Shown: positions 46,401 to 54,438 of the stretch, piece by piece
How positions within the stretch are numbered: position 1 is the first letter of the stretch
How the letters are laid out: each line of letters starts with the position of its first letter
NCBI RefSeq assembly: GCF_024362695.1
Contig: NC_065433.1
Coordinates: forward strand, 24,151,700 to 24,215,699
Reading direction: 5' to 3'
Origin: Pectinophora gossypiella
Taxonomy: Eukaryota; Arthropoda; Insecta; Lepidoptera; Gelechiidae
Length of the DNA stretch: 64,000 nucleotides
The notes under the pieces: model-generated
What the model was told of the DNA's origin: nothing
Databases searched by the model: none
Seen by the model: the letters and a program-made list of their open reading frames with translations, nothing else
Made by a program: the position numbers and the translations under genes

Positions 46401-46591
46401 GTAGTCGAATCATTTTGTTGCGGAAAATGCAATAATGAATGATGCGTTTTCGAATGGCAAATATTACAATTCTTATTTGAATTGCATGATAATGTTCTAT
46501 GACTGAAACTAAGACAATTGCAACAACTATTATGTCTTTTAACAACACCATAACGATCTCTGGGACTTAATTTCATAAACACAAAGGGCAT
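43481..46591 (-). CDS. BEL/Pao Pol remnant: zinc knuckle, protease-like, integrase; RT palm deleted
   Basis: A 1036-codon open frame. Residues 23-36 form a CCHC knuckle (C23, C26, H31, C36), with a second Cys/His cluster at 42-51. Residues 155-300 are a retropepsin-like domain, but the active-site triad reads D163-N164-G165 instead of D-S/T-G. Residues 335-428 begin the RT (FWEIEEV, TKTRMMLDAS, SLNDV). The sequence then jumps, in frame, near residues 428-440 to the end of RNase H (WVHSSPHRLKTFVANRV), removing the YxDD palm. A smaller gap lies near residues 390-402. Integrase is complete: H667, H672, C702, C705 and D738, D804, E858. The frame overlaps gag by 19 bases in a different phase. The first Met is not a confident initiation site. 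Confidence 0.9.
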   Translation of the reverse strand: MPFVFMKLSPRDRYGVVKRHNSCCNCLSFSHRTLSCNSNKNCNICHSKTHHSLLHFPQQNDSTTCTPAPGPSSAVYVAAACDVKPLPAQPLPQPAVTSPFPAPPRVVTAPATAQPPSNEFSQLSLCSQTSLLNQSAKTVLLATARVVIKNTDGSEYIARALIDNGSMNDFITVELCNRLSLKMHTLPGQITVNGFGGSSKQVKGVANVVIHSRFDHKVSFPLQPLVVDKITDRIPTLPIDRSMLHYLSRTPLADDTFSDPGEVEMLIGAKLFPRLLLSGHIQGPQGTPDAVQTPLGFILMGEAPIHNRSPCNLAQVTHNTTLCAFTGQSLDTMMKKFWEIEEVSSPRSATLSKDEQACEEIYKSITTRDSTCTNVVTLPSKTDPSVLGDSITSSKKDLKDRLTTKTRMMLDASAPTDTCLSLNDVSHSNRFQFDNIFGFTWVHSSPHRLKTFVANRVTKIQECLNPQNVFHIAGNSNPSDCLSRGLTPAQLVDHPTWMNAPYWVRNDILEWPIKAYVASQNDNDLPEVKILTLSNVTVPSDDKEESPLRLLSKRVSQWSKLLRTIVYVLRFTKRLKTRGHITTDDLNASEKIIVRAVQKEHFPDLLKALLLKRQCPAAFRKLRPFLVDGIIRVGGRLENANLTFDHKHPMLMPNKDRITELLIDFVHRTACHAGPQHMLCLLRQGFWILSARRTVRARVHSCVPCFRARPKLASSPVMANLPLCRLQMSKPFAHTGVDYGGPLFITLNRKRGVKSQKAYLCAFICLTTRAVHIEVATDLSTESFLNAFKRFLSRRGPVEKLYSDNGTNFIGAKAYLNELYNFLESDAFDTEFKATLANNRIAWEMIPPNAPHFGGGWEITIKGFKSHLFRVIGSQILTYEELLTVLCQIEALLNSRPLGILSEDPSEPLPLTPAHFLNTAPLAHLPSVNDPAVSQNLLSRWMLLDRLVHSYWRRWSNEYLHTLQLRDKWNTDTCPVKEGTVVVMMKDNSPPLHWPLGIIIRTFYGDDNQVRVALVKTKTGTFKRPVVRLCPLPHLN

Positions 46592-47619
46592 ACTGCGTTT
46601 GCATTATACGAAGTTACAAAAGATTTCGTAACTTTTGGGTTGTTAATAATTTTTGGAATAGCTGGCGATTGGAAGCGATTGTTTTTATTGCCATAAATCT
46701 GACATGGTTTGTTACTAGTACGATCAATTATTTTAATTTGCTCTTTAATGAACCGAATCAAACTATCATAGGTCGGCAGTTTCTCTGATCGTACGGAATT
46801 TTCATAAAGGCAAGCAGTTTCCTTGTCAAGTTTTTGCAAAGCCAAAAATAAAAAGATAAAATCAACTTTATCTTTGATTTTTAATCGATCAAATGCACAA
46901 ACTGATGCGGCAAACTTATCTAAAAAGTTATTAAGCCCATCAGCTGACGCCAAAGTCAGCGGTTTCAAATTAACTATCTGTTGTAAATAGGTAGTTCCTA
47001 GCGTACGAATATCTTGATATTTATCAACCAAAGCAGAATAAATTGTGCTATAATTATCAGCAGTGGGAGGAATGTCAGCAATAGTAGTTAACGCAGATTT
47101 AGACAAAACTCCTGTCAAATAAAAGACTTTGTCTGAGTCAGTTAGACTTGTGTTGTTATGAACTGCGTTGTTAAAACATTCAAAAAATGTTGGCCAATTT
47201 TTAATATCCCCGTCAAACGTAGGCAAATTAATCGGCGGCAGTTTAAGACGCGGTTTTTCCATTGATGTTGATCTCAATTGGTCTACTGAGACTTGCAGTT
47301 GTTTCAAACTGTTTTTTATAGAAGAATAAATATCTTCAAAAGCGAGAAAAGATGAGTAATCAGGCTTATAAGTGGAATCATATTGTATTTTAGCGATATT
47401 TAAATTATCTAACGCGGTTAAATACTCAGCGCGTAATTGTTCTATATTTGCAGCTGAACTTATGAAGCGATTTTGCAATTCTTTTGTGGAAATATTCCGT
47501 GAAACGTCATAAATGCTTTGTAGTCTTTGAAAGAAAGCTTGCACTCGAGCTTCATTTATAAGAATATTAGGTGGCATGGGGCCCTCGACATCCTCGTCAA
47601 CAGGTGCCTTTTTAGACAT
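46573..47619 (-). CDS. BEL/Pao Gag
   Basis: A 348-codon frame starting at an ATG 18 codons into which MPPNILINEARV begins. Residues 125-300 have the conserved Gag block of BEL/Pao elements (LPTFDGDIKNWPTFFECF, then KVFYLTGVLSKSA and YQDIRTLGTTYLQQIVNLKP), known as DUF1759. The frame ends CPLCL-stop just where the nucleocapsid zinc knuckle begins, while pol continues in another phase with KLSPRDRYGVVKRHN. In relatives these are joined in one ORF, so a short out-of-frame deletion here is likely; programmed frameshifting is the alternative. Confidence 0.88.
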   Translation of the reverse strand: MSKKAPVDEDVEGPMPPNILINEARVQAFFQRLQSIYDVSRNISTKELQNRFISSAANIEQLRAEYLTALDNLNIAKIQYDSTYKPDYSSFLAFEDIYSSIKNSLKQLQVSVDQLRSTSMEKPRLKLPPINLPTFDGDIKNWPTFFECFNNAVHNNTSLTDSDKVFYLTGVLSKSALTTIADIPPTADNYSTIYSALVDKYQDIRTLGTTYLQQIVNLKPLTLASADGLNNFLDKFAASVCAFDRLKIKDKVDFIFLFLALQKLDKETACLYENSVRSEKLPTYDSLIRFIKEQIKIIDRTSNKPCQIYGNKNNRFQSPAIPKIINNPKVTKSFVTSYNANAVCPLCL

Positions 47620-48097
47620 TGTAAATAAAATATAAAAAATGTATCTGCAGTAAAATTATTAAATAATAAGAAACAATTTTTATATTAATGCGATGCGATA
47701 TAGAATTGGTTCTGCGCTCAATACGTAATTAGGATGAGTATATCTAGTTAGTAGAATAACTTGAACACTCGTAACAAAATTGTGGATAAAAATGTGACAA
47801 AGTAATGCGTTGCGTTTTATTTTATTAAAAATCACTACTGAATATTATTAGCGAGCAGTTTTATTCTAAAATAATGGTACATTCAAATGCAGATGCCGTT
47901 AAGATGCGGTAAAATAATCAGCGAATAGAGAGAAATTGAGTATAGAAATGCAGTAAGTAATAAAGCAGTATAGAAGTAAATAACTACAGCCCCATCGGTC
48001 TGTAAGCTATTACCATTTGTTACTTATGGTAGAGCAACAAATTGCGGAATCAAAGAATACGATTTTGCGGTAAGAAATAACTGGTTCACGGATATGA
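47620..48097 (-). other. BEL/Pao 5' leader between PBS and gag
   Basis: About 480 bases of AT-rich untranslated leader. I see no ORF in it; a packaging signal would be expected here but cannot be read from sequence alone. Confidence 0.7.
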
Positions 48098-48115
48098 ATC
48101 CGGCTCGAAGGACCA
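48098..48115 (-). other. Primer binding site for tRNA-Tyr
   Basis: The plus strand ATCCGGCTCGAAGGACCA equals the 3' end of animal tRNA-Tyr including CCA, so the minus-strand element starts its PBS TGGTCCTTCGAGCCGGAT. It lies 7 bases inside the 5' LTR. Confidence 0.8.
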
Positions 48116-48356
48116 TCTTATGTGTTTGATACACATTCATGCAAAAAAAGAAAACAGGTGGAAAGGAAGAATCCTAACCACTTGCGCTGTCTCCATACCC
48201 TGAAAATAGCCCAGCTCAAAGAATAAGGGAAACACTTACGTGATCAGCTTCTTCACTCTTTTAACCAGGCCTGGTTTTTGTTGACAGCACACGCAATCAC
48301 AGCAGTCTATTTATTATTATTCACAATGATGTTTGCAAGAATAAAAACGTAATATA

Positions 48357-49992
48357 CACTTCTCATCAAAAAAATCGAAACACCTTGCAAGTTTACGTTT
48401 TGTCAGGATTATCAGAAAAATGTGTACATTTAGGAATAAATGTTAAATGTCGTTTAATAGTGAGTAATATGAGCTTATCAAATCTTAATGTTAATGTTCT
48501 AAATTTAAATGAATTTTTCATAGGTTTCGTATTTTGTTAAATGAGTCATTTTTATTCCGTATGGAGTATAAAGGAAATGGATAAAACAACACACGTAAAT
48601 GAAAAAAAAAGCTAAAAAACGTTTATTTAATAACTTGTATTCCCTCCCCGAGCTCTAATTACTGCTTCCATACGGTTCTTCATCGATCGGATGAGAGTCA
48701 CGATCACATGCTGTGGTATATTGTCCCATTCCTCTTGGATTGCATCTTGCAGCTGGCTAAGTGTTTCTGGGGCAGGATCTCTTGCTCGAATTCGTCTCTT
48801 TAATTCATCCCACAGATGTTCAATGGGATTCATGTCCGGGCTTCTTGCTGGCCATTCCATAATAGAGATATCGACTTCGTTAAGATAATCTCGTACGACG
48901 CCCGCGGTGTGAGCCCTAGCATTGTCGTGCATGAATATGAAGCCGTTGCCAATAACATGTGCATAGGGCATCACATGAGGCTCGAGACACTCTTCGACGT
49001 ACCGATGACAGTTTAGTGCAGGCAGACGTAGCCCAGACACGAAAGCAAGCTCTGTCTTACCGTCGGCGCTGATTCCTCCCCAAACCGTCCACGAACCGCC
49101 ACCATAGCTGACCTTTTCTTCAATGCAGCATTGTGCATAGCGTTCTCCGTCTCTTCTGTAGACCTTGTTCCTTCCGTCGTTACCATACAGCATAATTTTA
49201 CACTCATCAGAAAAGAGAACTTTGCTCCACTGTAGGTATGACCAATTTAGGTGCTCACGTGCAAAGTTAAGGCGCGCTCTTCGATGGTCTGCAGTTAATT
49301 TCGGCCCATTTGCTGGCTTATGCGGTACCAGTCCACGATCCTTCAACCTTCTTCTAATTGTAGAGTCACTTACAGCCACCCTTCGTACAACACGAAGCCG
49401 CTGCTGCAGTTGAAAAGCGTTAAGGCGTCGATTTCTTAAAGAAGTTGTTACAATAAATCGATCATCTCGCTCAGAAGTGACCCGATTCCTGCCAGATCCT
49501 GAACGGCGCGTGAACAAACCAGTCTCCCGATAACGTTTATAGACTCTATGAACAGATGACAGGCTTAGATGCAGTCTTGCAGCCACAACACGCTGACTAA
49601 GGCCAGAATCCAGCAATGCCACAACTTGGGCGGCTTCTGTGGGCGAAGTATCCATACGTTTTAGAAAAAGAACCTTTTTTCAGACGTCCCAAAGTCACAG
49701 TATTGAAATAAAAAACAAAAAGTTTAAGGATAGGCGCCAATTTTTAGTTTTTAAACGCTAAATGTACTCCAACCCTAAACACACATTTGTCTCAAAACAG
49801 TGATTAATTTCGTTTATAAGATAAACAAATGAAATTCTAATTTTGAATTTAGAATTTTCGCTTATTACTGTAATGGCCAAACTGCCAGCTATACATTTAT
49901 GTATTTTTTTTCATCGTATGAATTCTTTTTTGTGTTAAATTCGGACAGAAACAATGAAAACGGAAGTGTTTCGATTTTTTTGATGAGAAGTG
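48357..49992 (-). mobile_element. Tc1-family transposon (DD34E), 1636 bp, apparently intact
   Basis: 27-bp perfect terminal inverted repeats (48357-48383 and 49966-49992) beginning CACTTCTCATCAAAAAAATC. TA duplications at 48355-48356 and 49993-49994. One uninterrupted transposase ORF inside. The uninterrupted LTR at 43183-43200 provides the empty site. Confidence 0.96.
48627..49655 (-). CDS. Tc1-like transposase (DD34E)
   Basis: 342 residues, the usual length for Tc1 transposases, with no frameshift or stop. Residues 5-60 form a paired-type helix-turn-helix (GLSQRVVAARLHLSLSSVHR), then a GRPR-like SGSGRNR at 53-58 and a second HTH (residues 65-110). The catalytic triad is D150 (LFSDECKI), D244 (FMHDNARAH) and E279 (SPDMNPIEHLWDEL); 34 residues separate D244 and E279. 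VWGGIS at 191-196 is the family's glycine-rich segment. The enzyme cuts and pastes by binding the terminal repeats. The start at 49655 is the only Met ahead of the HTH, and the preceding AT-rich leader has no ORF. It lies in the same orientation as the host BEL element. Confidence 0.95.
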   Translation of the reverse strand: MDTSPTEAAQVVALLDSGLSQRVVAARLHLSLSSVHRVYKRYRETGLFTRRSGSGRNRVTSERDDRFIVTTSLRNRRLNAFQLQQRLRVVRRVAVSDSTIRRRLKDRGLVPHKPANGPKLTADHRRARLNFAREHLNWSYLQWSKVLFSDECKIMLYGNDGRNKVYRRDGERYAQCCIEEKVSYGGGSWTVWGGISADGKTELAFVSGLRLPALNCHRYVEECLEPHVMPYAHVIGNGFIFMHDNARAHTAGVVRDYLNEVDISIMEWPARSPDMNPIEHLWDELKRRIRARDPAPETLSQLQDAIQEEWDNIPQHVIVTLIRSMKNRMEAVIRARGGNTSY

Positions 49993-50255
49993 TATATAAG
50001 CAGGCAGAAAAACAAAGGAAAAGAACAAAACGTCACTAAACCGTCGGGGTTCACACACTCAAGCAAAAAGTTTTTAATTATTTGTTTTTAATTTATAAAG
50101 TCTTTTTGGTGTTTCCCTTGGGTAGCTAGGCGTATTAACAGAAATAAAAAAGACAGAACAAGTGGCTCAAACACACGGGCTGGTGCAATAAACATATAAT
50201 GATACCAACATAACAAAAAAAAAAAGAATAATAAATAATATATAGTTATCTAAAG

Positions 50256-50258
<3 letters not shown>

Positions 50259-50308
<50 letters not shown>
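50259..50308. repeat. (AT)n microsatellite
   Basis: A pure TA run of about 50 bases just outside the BEL element, followed by AAACACACACGCATATATAC. Confidence 0.95.
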
Positions 50309-50310
<2 letters not shown>

Positions 50311-50426
50311 ACACACGCATATATACAAATAGCCTATACAATATAATACAGGTTCAAATCTGTGAGTTTTCTTGCAGAAAGTAATCTCTTCATCAATGTC
50401 TGGAACAATGTAGGCATAGAGTAGTT

Positions 50427-50535
50427 TCCAACTAGTCAAATCAGTTGCTATTTACTAAACGTCAAAACACGAAATGACTATGGAATTTGTATGAAACAGC
50501 ACACTTTTAAGTCACAGAAAATCTCGCTTTATTCA
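50427..50535. mobile_element. MITE family M7 fragment
   Basis: GTTTCCAACTAGTCAAATCA..TTTACTAAACGTCAAAACAC matches 2681 onward. Confidence 0.6.
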
Positions 50536-51374
50536 GAAACTAGCTTTTGCCCGCGACTTCGTCCGCGTGGCGTGTTATATAAGAGAGAGATCTTTGTGTG
50601 TGTGGCGTGCATATCAAATTTCAAGCATCTAACTTATGCAGATTAGATTTTTTCATACAATTTTTTTCCCAATAACTCCCATTTTTCAAAATACAGCCAA
50701 AAATAAACTTTATATTTACTAAGGTATGCATGCATGCTAGATTGAATCAATTGATTGAATTGATTTTTTTTTAATTGATTGTTCATTGAGTTTTAATTTT
50801 AATACACACTTCCTCTCTTCCCTTCAACGTTGCTGTGCCCTACAGGGTCCATGTTTTAGTTCCTATGCCTATGTAACACCCCATTGTACTACATGGAATG
50901 CAATAAATAATTTAATTGAATTGAATTGAAAACATCTATCTTACGCGGTTTCGATTTTTTCATACAAATGTTTTTTTCCCGCTAACTCCCGTTTCCGTGG
51001 GAATTTTGCAATATCCTGTTGCAACTAAGGTTTAAGTTAACTAAGGTACCTGCATGCCAAATTTCAAGCGTCTAACTTAAGCGATTTAGATTTTTCATAC
51101 AAAAGGATTTTCCCGCTAATTTCCGTTCCCGTGGGAATTCCGGGAATTCCTTTCTTAGTGCACCTCTACGGTACCTAAGCTATGTCCCTTCCAAATTTCA
51201 AATGCCTACATTTAGCCGTTCAGGCTATGCATTGATATGTCAGTCACTGAGTCAGTCAGTTTCTCCTTTTATTTAGATTTGATTTTTTCATACAAATGTT
51301 TTTTCCCGCTAACTACCGTTCCCGTGGGAATTTTGTAATATCCTGTTGCAACTAAGCTTTAAGTTTACTAAAGT

Positions 51375-52250
51375 ACCTGCATGCCAAATTTCAAACGTCT
51401 AACTTGAGTGGTTTAGATTTTTCATACAAAAGGATTTTCCCGCTAATTCCCGTTCCCGTGGGAATTTCGGGAATTCCTTTCTTAGTACACCTCTACGGTG
51501 TCTAAGGTACCTGCGTGCCAAATTTTAAACATCTTACTTGAATGGTTTAGATTTTTCATACAAAAGGATTTTCCCGTTAATTCCCGTTCCCGTGGGAATT
51601 TCGGGAATTCCTTTCTTAGTGCACCTCCGCGGTACCTAAGGTACCTGCATGACAAATTTCAAACGTCTAACTTGAGTGGTTTAGATTTTTCATACAAAAG
51701 GTATTTCCCGCTAATTCCCGTTCCCGTGAGAATTTTGGGAATTCCTTTCTTAGTGCACCTCTACGGTACCTATGGTACCTGCATGCCAAATTTCAAACGT
51801 CTAACTTGAGTGGTTTAGATTTTTCATACAAAAGGATTTTCCCGCTAATTCCCGTTCCCGTGGGAATTTCGGGAATTCCTTTCTTAGTACACCTCTACGG
51901 TATCTAAGGTACCTGCATGACAAATTTCAAACGTCTAACTTGAATGGTTTAGATTTTTCATACAAAAATATTTTTCCGCTAATTCCCGTTCCCGTGGGAA
52001 TTTCGGGAATTCCTTTCTTAGTGCACCTCTACGTTATCTAAGGTACCTGCATGCCAAATTTCAAAAGTCTAACTTGAGTGGTTTAGATTTTTCATACAAA
52101 AGGATTTTCCCGCTAATTCCCGTTCCCGTAGGAATTTCGGGAATTCCTTTCTTAGTGCACCTCTACGGTATCTAAGGTACCTGCGTGCCAAATTTCAAAC
52201 GTCTAACTTGAGTGGTTTAGATTTTTCATACAAAAGGATTTCCCTTCACT
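51375..52250 (+). repeat. 134-bp tandem repeat array, about 6.5 copies
   Basis: The word ACCTGC(A/G)TG starts at 51375, 51509, 51643, 51777, 51911, 52045 and 52179, exactly 134 bases apart each time. Each unit contains TTAGATTTTTCATACAAAAG, CCGCTAATTCCCGTTCCCGT and GGGAATTTCGGGAATTCC. Units differ by a few substitutions only. Older, less regular units lie at 50930-51370. Confidence 0.93.
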
Positions 52251-52371
52251 ACTCTGCTCCTATTGATTGTAGCGTGATGAAAAGTATACTATGACCTGTC
52301 CAGGAGTGTGAAGAATAATTGTACCAAGTTTCATTAAAATCCGTCCAGTAGTTTTTGTTTCTATAAGGAAC

Positions 52372-52373
52372 AT

Positions 52374-52404
<31 letters not shown>
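52372..52404. repeat. (CAGA)n microsatellite
   Basis: About seven CAGA units within the RTE-like 3' end. Confidence 0.9.
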
Positions 52405-52406
<2 letters not shown>

Positions 52407-53011
52407 AATTTTACTGATTGCATTTTTGGCATCAGTATCGATCACTTATCACCCCCTGATAGTTATTTTGAAAAAATATTTAATGTACAGAATTGACCTC
52501 TCTACAGATTTATTATAAGTATAGATAAGATACGACAATTCTTAACCCAATAGAACTTGTTTCTTTTTTCATCAGTAGATTGCCACAAGAGCATATTGGC
52601 TTTGCTGTATTAGATAACCGGAGTCCACAGGGCCAGTATAGCGGGCTGAAAACTAGTTTATTTATAAAAAAAATAATTACCAATAATGCGCCGACTCATG
52701 TAGATAAATGCGCGACGTAAGTTCACAAGTATTGTAATATTAATAAAGAATATACACATTATTAGGCAGATAAGAATCTACTAATCTTATAAATAAGTAA
52801 TTAATTAATTAAAAAGTAATCCATCTATTTCCGGAAACAAGGTGTTCAAATAATACAAAGCGTTGTGTTAAACGTGACACAATAATTATAAATAAATAAA
52901 AATATATATTTTTCTTCTCCAGTATTTTACAATATCCAAATTGTGGACCTCCCAGTAAGCAATTTAATATGCTCGTGTTGGGAGTGACCACGCTGCTTCC
53001 GAGGGTTACAA

Positions 53012-53389
53012 TGGTGCTAATTCCTGTAAATACCATCTAATTTTATTTTAAGTTATATCTGTCATTTTCTTATCCGCCGAAAAGGAAAGGGACGGGTAAT
53101 CGACAAGCATAAAATTTATGGAACACACGTCAATTTTAAGCACAAATCTAAACCAACCGTCTAAAAATTTTACACCCGTCAATAACCCGACATAGTTAAG
53201 TAGACAGCACGTCAAACGGATTGCATACCCACGACGTACCTTTTGATTCGCCCGGGTTATTCATTCATTTACTCATTCTTCCTAAAATTAAGAGATGTGA
53301 ATCATCCGTCCCTTTCCTTTTCGACGGATATGAAAATGAGGGATATAACTTAAAATAAAATTAGGCGGTGTCTGCAGGAATCGGGGCCA
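53012..53389. mobile_element. MITE family M6, full copy
   Basis: TGGTGCTAATTCCTGTAAAT at the left, GCAGGAATCGGGGCCA at the right; arms of ~85 bases sharing CTAATTTTATTTTAAGTTAT and GGAAAGGGACGG. Longer than 21317 because the interior (TTGATTCGCCCGGGTTATTC) is retained. Confidence 0.78.
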
Positions 53390-53568
53390 ATATATATGTA
53401 TAAATATTTAACTTAAAAATAAAATAAAGTGAAAAGAAAAACAAAAAGTGAAATGAAAACAAAAATTTGCATGCATTATCAGCTATTTCAAACAGCAGGC
53501 AATAATTATTGCCAAAATGATATACTTACCTAACCTAACTAACCTAAACAATACACCGGACACCCCAT

Positions 53569-53808
53569 GTTACAATCGTTCAGAACCCCGATACCGAGCT
53601 CGAAGGCGTGGTCGACGATTTCTCTCATTCAGGGCTTATCGCTATCGACCAATTAGGGTCGATTAATTCATTCAAATATTCTTCCTCTCAGACGACGCCC
53701 TGAGCCGAGGTTCGTGCCTTATGGGCATCCTCAGGCCCTATTTGTCCGGCCAAGTAGGCAATATTGCTTTTTAGAGGAATTGCTTCGATATGGCCTTTTT
53801 ACCCCCTT
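53569..53808 (+). mobile_element. Jockey-like LINE 3' end fused to an M1 MITE arm
   Basis: 53575-53752 is LINE 3' UTR ending GTCCGGCCAAGTAG. 53754-53806 is the right arm of MITE M1 (GCAATATTGCTTTTTAGAGG..GGCCTTTTTACCCCC). The LINE's last ~40 bases and the MITE's left arm are both missing, so a deletion joined them. Confidence 0.65.
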
Positions 53809-53809
53809 G

Positions 53810-54310
53810 TGGCTTGTTGGTTTCGCAATTAGCAACTTGGTAGACTATTTACTTGGCCCTTCCAACCACTTTCTTCTACTCCGTGGTGTGAAGTAAGAGA
53901 TTGTAGGATAAATAAAAATTGATTACTTACGTACTTAAATGGAATCTTGATTTTCAATAATTATTTTTAGATGATTCTACATTAAAAAATACTCGGGTAT
54001 TTTATTTTAAAATAATCCATTATTTCACAAAAGAGTAAATAATTACTCTTTATTCTGTATATTTATATTTTCTTTTTGTATTTTTTCTATAACTATGGCT
54101 TTATTGGCTGAAATAAATGAGTATTATTATTTTATTATTTATTTATTAGATGAAATAAATACTCTTAAAGCCCCTGTATCACGGCCATGTGCGGTTCCTC
54201 GGACGAACAGGTCGCAGTAAATCCACAGATTAACTGTAGACAAGCCAGGTACACTTATACGTGATTGATTAAAAGATTCTACAGAGGTTAGTAAACTTTA
54301 GACATATGTC
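53810..54310. other. Sequence upstream of the Ig-like gene
   Basis: AT-rich. No repeat recognised from 53900 to 54170; 54170-54240 is somewhat richer in CpG. Probably contains distal regulatory sequence. Confidence 0.3.
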
Positions 54311-54314
54311 GCGT

Positions 54315-54380
54315 CTTATCGGGTGCGTCTAAATGGTTGCGATTATAAAAACAGCCGCAGTTGTGCGAAGGCAGCGAAGT
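54315..54380 (+). promoter_or_regulatory. Core promoter of the Ig-like gene
   Basis: TATAAAA at 54344-54350 lies 37 bases before the ATG, which leaves room for a start site near 54373-54376 and a very short 5' UTR. CTTATC (a GATA site in reverse) is at 54315-54320. I do not see a convincing kappa-B site. Confidence 0.55.
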
Positions 54381-54386
54381 GAGAAA

Positions 54387-54438
54387 ATGCTGTCGCGGTG
54401 GCAGAACATTGTCTGCGTGTGCGCTTTGCTTCTAGCAG
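54387..54438 (+). CDS. Ig-like gene exon 1: signal peptide
   Basis: ATG in GAGAAAATGC context. 17 codons of a hydrophobic leader (NIVCVCALLLA core), donor GCAG|GTAACC, phase 1. Confidence 0.85.

Larger units (their letters stand above)
48123..50173 (-). repeat. BEL/Pao 5' LTR, split by Tc1
   Basis: Two pieces, 48123-48356 and 49993-50173, together equal the 413-bp 3' LTR plus a duplicated TA. The split falls in the TATA-like motif. Confidence 0.93.
42953..50178 (-). mobile_element. BEL/Pao LTR retrotransposon, RT-deleted, with nested Tc1
   Basis: Element 42958-50173 is flanked by the 5-bp duplication CACGG (42953-42957 and 50174-50178). LTR ends are TGTTTGA..TCAAACA. The order on the minus strand is 5' LTR, PBS, gag, pol, polypurine tract, 3' LTR. 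By eye the two LTRs are identical once the nested Tc1 and one TA are removed (413 bases each), so the insertion is recent. Without the Tc1 the element is 5578 bp, short for BEL/Pao because the RT core and most of RNase H are gone. There is no env-like ORF. It probably moved using enzymes supplied by an intact relative. Confidence 0.93.
50540..52530 (+). mobile_element. RTE-like retroelement 3' region with internal tandem expansion
   Basis: Begins TAGCTTTTGCCCGCGACTTC and GTCCGCGTGG and ends with AAAATCCGTCCAGTAGTTTT, ACATACAGACAGACAGACAG and ATTATAAGTATAGATAAGA, words characteristic of many arthropod RTE-derived repeats. The middle consists of related units of ~134 bp. No intact ORF. Confidence 0.65.

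Noticed and set aside
48691..49413. Plus-strand open frames across the Tc1 region
   Set aside because: They are antisense shadows of the transposase ORF.
42958..50173. Endogenous retrovirus with an envelope gene
   Set aside because: Between the end of integrase and the polypurine tract (43480-43386) there are fewer than 100 bases, so there is no room for env.
50167..50439. Small membrane-like protein on the minus strand (Ile/Tyr repeats)
   Set aside because: The hydrophobic stretch is a translated (AT)n run.
51498..51809. 103-residue repetitive protein on the plus strand
   Set aside because: It is an open frame created by the 134-bp tandem array; the unit length is not a multiple of 3, so the frame is not maintained.
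50540..52530. CRISPR array
   Set aside because: The repeats are directly adjoining 134-bp units without unique spacers, in eukaryotic DNA.
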